Source of the DNA: Panopea generosa
Taxonomy: Eukaryota > Mollusca > Bivalvia > Adapedonta > Hiatellidae
Direction: 5' to 3'
DNA: 64,000 bases
Assembly (NCBI GenBank): GCA_029582155.1
Contig: CM055909.1
Coordinates: 47,370,412-47,434,411 of the forward strand
Both the position numbers and the translations under genes were made by a program. The notes below the pieces were generated by a model. It made no database searches and was not told where the DNA came from. It worked only from the letters and a program-made list of their open reading frames with translations. Positions within the stretch are counted from its first letter, which is position 1. Each line of letters starts with the position of its first letter. Shown piece by piece: positions 62,401-64,000 of the stretch.

Positions 62401-63629
62401 TGGCCTAATTCAATTCAATTTCATTAATTCCTTTGCTACTTGTATAAGGTAACATCACATCAGGACATATGTACACGTATACTTTTTAAATACCAACACT
62501 TTATTTAAAGAGTTTTGTATTATAATTGGTTAAGATATTGAATATCTATAGACATGATAACCATGTACACTTTTGTAATATGTTAATCGGGTAAGTCTTG
62601 CCTTAATTTGAAAAACGGTTCAACTCTGTAAATGCCAAAGGCAATTGTTTACCGATTTCCTAAAAAAGGTGATAATAGATCTAGAAAAGTATAAATCAAA
62701 CTAACATTTACTAAGAATACTCCTATTATAGCATATATACAGTAGAGCTTCGATGGCTCGAACCCGACAGGGCTGTACAAACTAGTTCGAGCTAATGGTT
62801 GTTCGAGCCAAGTATTGTTCACCATACATGTACATGTACAGGAATTCGATCGAGACCAGATAAGTGGTTCGAGCTATATATCCGTGTACGAGCCAACGAA
62901 GTTCTACTATATCACCATCTTGTACGGTATGCCAAGCGTTGCAATACTGTAAACTTATATTCTTGTTCAAACTCAACGTTTGTTTTGTTTAATTGTACAT
63001 AAAACAACACAAATGTTATGTTTGAGCAAGAAAAAAGAATAAAAAGTTTTATACTATTGTAACGTTTGGCGTGCCGTAATCTTGAGTTATGGATACTGTT
63101 AAAATTGTATATAAACATCTTGATGCAGCTTTCAAAGTCAGTGTTTTGACATGTTTCTATATTAATAATTTAAACACATTTCATTGCCATAATATGCAAG
63201 TTATAACAACATCAGTTACGACCCTTCCCTAAATATAGTATTACAATTTCATTAACCATGGCAATTGATATATATGTATATATAATGTTATTTATTTTTT
63301 TGAAAAATATATACATTTATTATTGTTAATATACAGCATAATAAAATGTTAACTAATCACATATGATTTTATGAGAGAAAAATACCTCTCAGTCTCTTTT
63401 AACTCTTCAAAGAGTGACTTATTATTGCATGTTATTATGATTTGTATATACTTTGAAGCGTCTTAATAAAAGTTATACATACTTATATATACAATTATAG
63501 GTTGTTTGCTCCAGTCTGAAAGTTAATGAAAACTTTAAGATAACATATATTTTACTAACCTCTTTACCAATGGTTAATTGTTGACACTCAAACACACCTG
63601 TCTTCATGTTTTTGGTGTTTTTCACTCCC
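53389..63629 (-). CDS. Integrin beta subunit, C-terminal 10 exons (5' part beyond window)
   Basis: The exons, in coding order 63629-63560, 61619-61461, 60602-60460, 59289-59156, 58226-58129, 57165-57076, 56340-56169, 55794-55693, 54856-54690 and 53466-53389, join in phase to 1,213 nt (about 404 codons including the stop). Content: the end of the hybrid domain and CDCDCP entry, four I-EGF modules each with CxCGxCxC-type cores, a cysteine-rich beta-tail, a single transmembrane helix (FPLLAAIIGVGILLLIIW), and the tail KLLTLFYDKIEYSRFE then NPIY and NPMY, ending TDNILS. Integrin beta subunits pair with alpha subunits at the plasma membrane. The ectodomain binds matrix or counter-receptors, and the NPxY motifs bind talin and kindlin. 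Missing here are the signal peptide, PSI and beta-I (MIDAS) domain, expected to the right of 64000. The ortholog class cannot be assigned from this half. Confidence 0.95.
53520..53705 (+). mobile_element. SINE family D (copy 5)
   Basis: CAGTACTGTAGTGGAAAGAG and CCCAGCTCGACCC at the head, ATTGGTTTTTACATAGGAAG and GAGAGCGTTTTATATAAGC in the body, and AATCGAGCTAAAATAAATTA at the tail. It lies in the last integrin intron, its 5' end about 50 bp from the acceptor of the terminal exon. Confidence 0.65.
54690..54856 (-). CDS. Integrin beta exon i (transmembrane and membrane-proximal tail)
   Basis: Acceptor CATTTGACAG, donor GTAAGT. Encodes (Q)CRNPPDPLMIAFPLLAAII, GVGILLLIIWKLLTLFYDKI and EYSRFEIETTNPKWSH, ending in phase 0. 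The membrane-proximal D of YDKIE is at the place of the D in vertebrate HDRRE that contacts the alpha-subunit GFFKR arginine; the neighbouring H and basic residues differ. Confidence 0.95.
54787..55060 (-). repeat. 113-bp tandem units containing a broken copy of the transmembrane exon
   Basis: Unit A (54787-54899) covers the 5' half of exon i plus its acceptor and 43 bp of intron. Unit B (54900-55014) repeats all of it, with acceptor CACTTGACAG and exon-like bases 54970-54900. Unit C (55015-55060) keeps only the outer parts. Unit B differs by a one-base insertion near the exon start (AAATTCACC against AATCCCCC), which takes the hydrophobic segment out of frame, and it has no donor. Confidence 0.85.
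55120..55562 (-). repeat. Array of acceptor-like units upstream of the transmembrane exon
   Basis: About ten degenerate units, 37-50 bp apart, each with a plus-strand core GGCATTCTGTCAAATGGAAA or a near variant. On the gene strand this is TTTCCATTTGACAGAATGCC, close to the true acceptor and first bases of exon i (CATTTGACAG then AGTGCCGG). Units alternate in their second halves between ACTATAAATTTGAAACTTC and GTAAATATGAAACTTC forms. Confidence 0.8.
55693..55794 (-). CDS. Integrin beta exon h (beta-tail, second part)
   Basis: Acceptor TTTTCTCCAG, donor GTAAGT. Encodes VQPCGYIDAADCEINYHVDC then DTKPPSLKIANTK, ending in phase 1. Its first bases are the apparent source of the 39-bp array just upstream (55768-55990). 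Confidence 0.85.
55768..55990 (-). repeat. 39-bp array seeded on the start of integrin exon h
   Basis: Four to five units with plus-strand GTATCAATATACCCACAAGG then TTGTATAATGAAAACATTA. The first 23 bp of each unit equal the first bases of exon h (TACAACCTTGTGGGTATATT on the gene strand) and the rest resembles the intron side of its acceptor (TTTTCATTTT). Because 39 is a multiple of three, the units stay open in several frames. Confidence 0.85.
56169..56340 (-). CDS. Integrin beta exon g (beta-tail, first part)
   Basis: Acceptor GTCTTTGCAG, donor GTATAG (inferred). Encodes NCDDCRRCGYVECVKCLDDN and on to NITVVNVDAFDNGQDFSWCY, ending in phase 1. The donor is not a strong consensus; it is chosen because it precedes the in-frame TAA and restores the frame into exon h. 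One potential N-glycosylation site is NIT. Confidence 0.85.
56420..57060. other. Integrin intron, no feature seen
   Basis: AT-rich intron sequence without a recognisable element. Confidence 0.4.
57076..57165 (-). CDS. Integrin beta exon f (I-EGF4)
   Basis: Acceptor TGTTATCAG, donor GTAAGC. 30 codons RVCSGHGTCTCGVCTCESDA then YTGAYCEECS. Confidence 0.94.
57170..58125. other. Integrin intron, SINE B tail fragment only
   Basis: GACGCTAAATATTCAATCAA at 57521-57545 resembles the 3' end of SINE family B. Nothing else is identified. Confidence 0.4.
58129..58226 (-). CDS. Integrin beta exon e (I-EGF3)
   Basis: Acceptor GTATTTCCAG, donor GTAAGT. Encodes (G)KGKCDCDKCKCFDGYTGV then HCGCPPDSFCELDG, phase 0 at the end. 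Confidence 0.93.
58842..59085. mobile_element. MITE family N (copy 3)
   Basis: AAGAATATTCTTAGACTTGA at the left and GAAGTCTAAGAATATTTTCA followed by GGAATGGTTGGTGAATAC at the right, with the same interior order as the copy at 7861. In the integrin intron between exons d and e. Confidence 0.65.
59156..59289 (-). CDS. Integrin beta exon d (I-EGF2)
   Basis: Acceptor TTTTTAAAG, donor GTATGT. Encodes (M)TNSTSLCENSGKCICGQCK, CNKKFEGTFCQCN and LCEGINGLCG, ending in phase 1. The acceptor is preceded by a 39-bp repeat array starting about 110 bp upstream. Confidence 0.93.
59398..59720. repeat. 39-bp AT-rich minisatellite in an integrin intron
   Basis: About eight units with TATTGCAGAACATAATAGTG then AAATAGAATATAAAAGATT, 39 bp apart, some 110 bp upstream (gene direction) of exon d. 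On the gene strand many units contain TTCTGCAATA. No clear similarity to exon d. Length in multiples of three keeps both strands open (runs of ...SIIFYFTIM and ...SEIEYKRFIAEHN). Confidence 0.85.
60330..60455 (+). repeat. GAT/AAT-rich microsatellite
   Basis: An interrupted tract of GATG, GACGAC and AATAATG words just downstream (gene direction) of integrin exon c. Confidence 0.6.
60460..60602 (-). CDS. Integrin beta exon c (I-EGF1)
   Basis: Acceptor TGCCAACAG, donor GTAAAT. Encodes ALNEEICTNGNGTYECGVCR, CNEGRSGVTCECDD, and LEDKCR, ending in phase 2. Confidence 0.93.
60660..61455. other. Integrin intron, no feature seen
   Basis: A 107-codon plus-strand frame at 61007-61330 and its minus-strand shadow show no motif. 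One phrase recurs at a distance (AACCATCGGTGTTTTCAAGT and AACCGATGGTTCACCTCTAT), partly inverted, which may be an old foldback element. Confidence 0.35.
61461..61619 (-). CDS. Integrin beta exon b (hybrid/PSI-EGF junction)
   Basis: Acceptor TTACTCCAG, donor GTGAGT. 53 codons: VLFNVIMSANECPPADENGN, then TFTIQPDGLQESLVLEVEYI and CDCDCPKDS. The phrase F-x-I-x-P-x-G-L-x-E followed by CxCxC is diagnostic of integrin beta. Confidence 0.95.
61660..62730. other. Integrin intron, no feature seen
   Basis: AT-rich. The direct repeat ACAGCTGACCAGCACTTAAC occurs twice in tandem (about 61970-62011). The segment near 61680-61880 (TCCCGAATCACGTCTTTAAA) resembles 57930-58060 (TCCCGAATAAGGTCTACCTA) and is probably another old repeat. 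Confidence 0.4.
62738..62911. mobile_element. MITE, mariner/Tc-like ends
   Basis: Inverted ends TACAGTAGAGCTTCGATGGC and the complement of GAGCCAACGAAGTTCTACTA, next to TA dinucleotides. The interior repeats TTCGAGC in both orientations. No reading frame. In an integrin intron. Confidence 0.65.
62920..63555. other. Integrin intron, no feature seen
   Basis: GCCAAGCGTTGCAATACTGT near 62932 and ACGTTTGGCGTGCCGTAATC near 63062 form a loose inverted pair. Otherwise AT-rich intron DNA. Confidence 0.35.
63560..63629 (-). CDS. Integrin beta exon a (hybrid-domain end)
   Basis: Acceptor CATAACAG, donor GTTAGT. Enters in phase 2 and encodes GVKNTKNMKTGVFECQQLTI then GKE. The C-x-x-x-x-I-G-x-E pattern matches the strand before the KCP segment of integrin beta subunits. 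No exon was found between here and the window end. Confidence 0.85.
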
Positions 63630-63639
63630 CTGTTATGCA

Positions 63640-64000
63640 AAGTATAACGTAATTAAGTGAATACAGAATAAAATACATATATTTTATATGATTTAGCATA
63701 CATAGCTGCTTTTCATCAACATATTAAAGCAAAAAAACAAAAAACAAATCATGCGCTGAAAATAAATATGTGAAATTGAAAAGTAAAAATGTATATTCAC
63801 ATATATCTATATACTTTACATACAGTGTATGGTTAGACTGAGAGTGACAACAAGAATTACATGTAAATGGATTTTGGATATGTCTCTATGAGAAATGTAC
63901 TTAAGTGTACTTAAGCACGCTGGGTGTGTTTGGTTCATTCGACGTTCATAACAAGCTACGTTTATTAATAATGTTTCATTTTATGATGTGACGAAATAAA
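63640..64000. other. Upstream integrin intron, no exon seen
   Basis: I searched the minus strand for the preceding hybrid-domain exon and found no frame with a suitable donor. The remaining 5' exons must lie beyond the window. Confidence 0.5.

Noticed and set aside
1..64000. A prokaryotic-style operon, defence island or prophage
   Set aside because: Introns, poly(A) signals, SINEs and animal gene families show this is eukaryotic nuclear DNA.

Overview
The window is animal nuclear DNA: AT-rich, with split genes whose exons are 54-540 bp, GT-AG introns up to about 5 kb, and a heavy load of short transposon-derived repeats. The gene families (AVL9, integrin beta, CD225/dispanin), the many tRNA-headed SINEs and MITEs, and a compact Ty3/Gypsy element primed by a tRNA-Leu-like site suggest a lophotrochozoan, most likely a marine mollusc (bivalve or gastropod). 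That placement is inference from content, not a database result.

Layout. 1-0.8 kb: a possible 3'-terminal exon of a leftward gene, apparently frameshifted. 1-7 kb: mostly old repeats, including a diverged 210-bp duplication and a CATATG/ACGTATG-rich patch. 7.13-7.27 kb: the last coding exon of a rightward CD225/dispanin-type membrane protein, with poly(A) signals. 8.46-13.53 kb: a full-length Ty3/Gypsy LTR retrotransposon on the minus strand, with identical-looking 183-bp LTRs and a 5-bp target duplication, but with gag and pol broken in four places. 13.5-20.1 kb: no convincing gene; minisatellites, a tRNA-like cloverleaf, MITEs and microsatellites.

20.13-45.07 kb: a complete rightward gene for the AVL9 homologue (DENN-related late secretory pathway protein). 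I resolved 18 coding exons with consistent phases, giving an 897-residue protein. Its introns hold SINEs of several families, a 1.54-kb DNA transposon with 13-bp inverted ends and a 6-bp target duplication, a 70-bp minisatellite and three copies of one hairpin MITE family.

45.1-53.2 kb: intergenic repeats between two convergent genes. 53.39-63.63 kb (minus strand): the 3' half of an integrin beta-subunit gene, 10 exons covering the end of the hybrid/PSI-proximal region, four cysteine-rich I-EGF modules, the beta-tail, one transmembrane helix and a cytoplasmic tail with two NPxY motifs and a stop codon. Its 5' exons (signal peptide, PSI, beta-I domain) lie beyond the right edge.

The genes are independent eukaryotic units rather than an operon. 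The most unusual structures are in the integrin gene, where tandem arrays in two adjacent introns appear to be built from the 3' splice site and first bases of the next exon and one array carries a broken copy of the transmembrane exon, and in AVL9, where two introns begin with the same SINE family fused to the first five bases of the 5' splice site.
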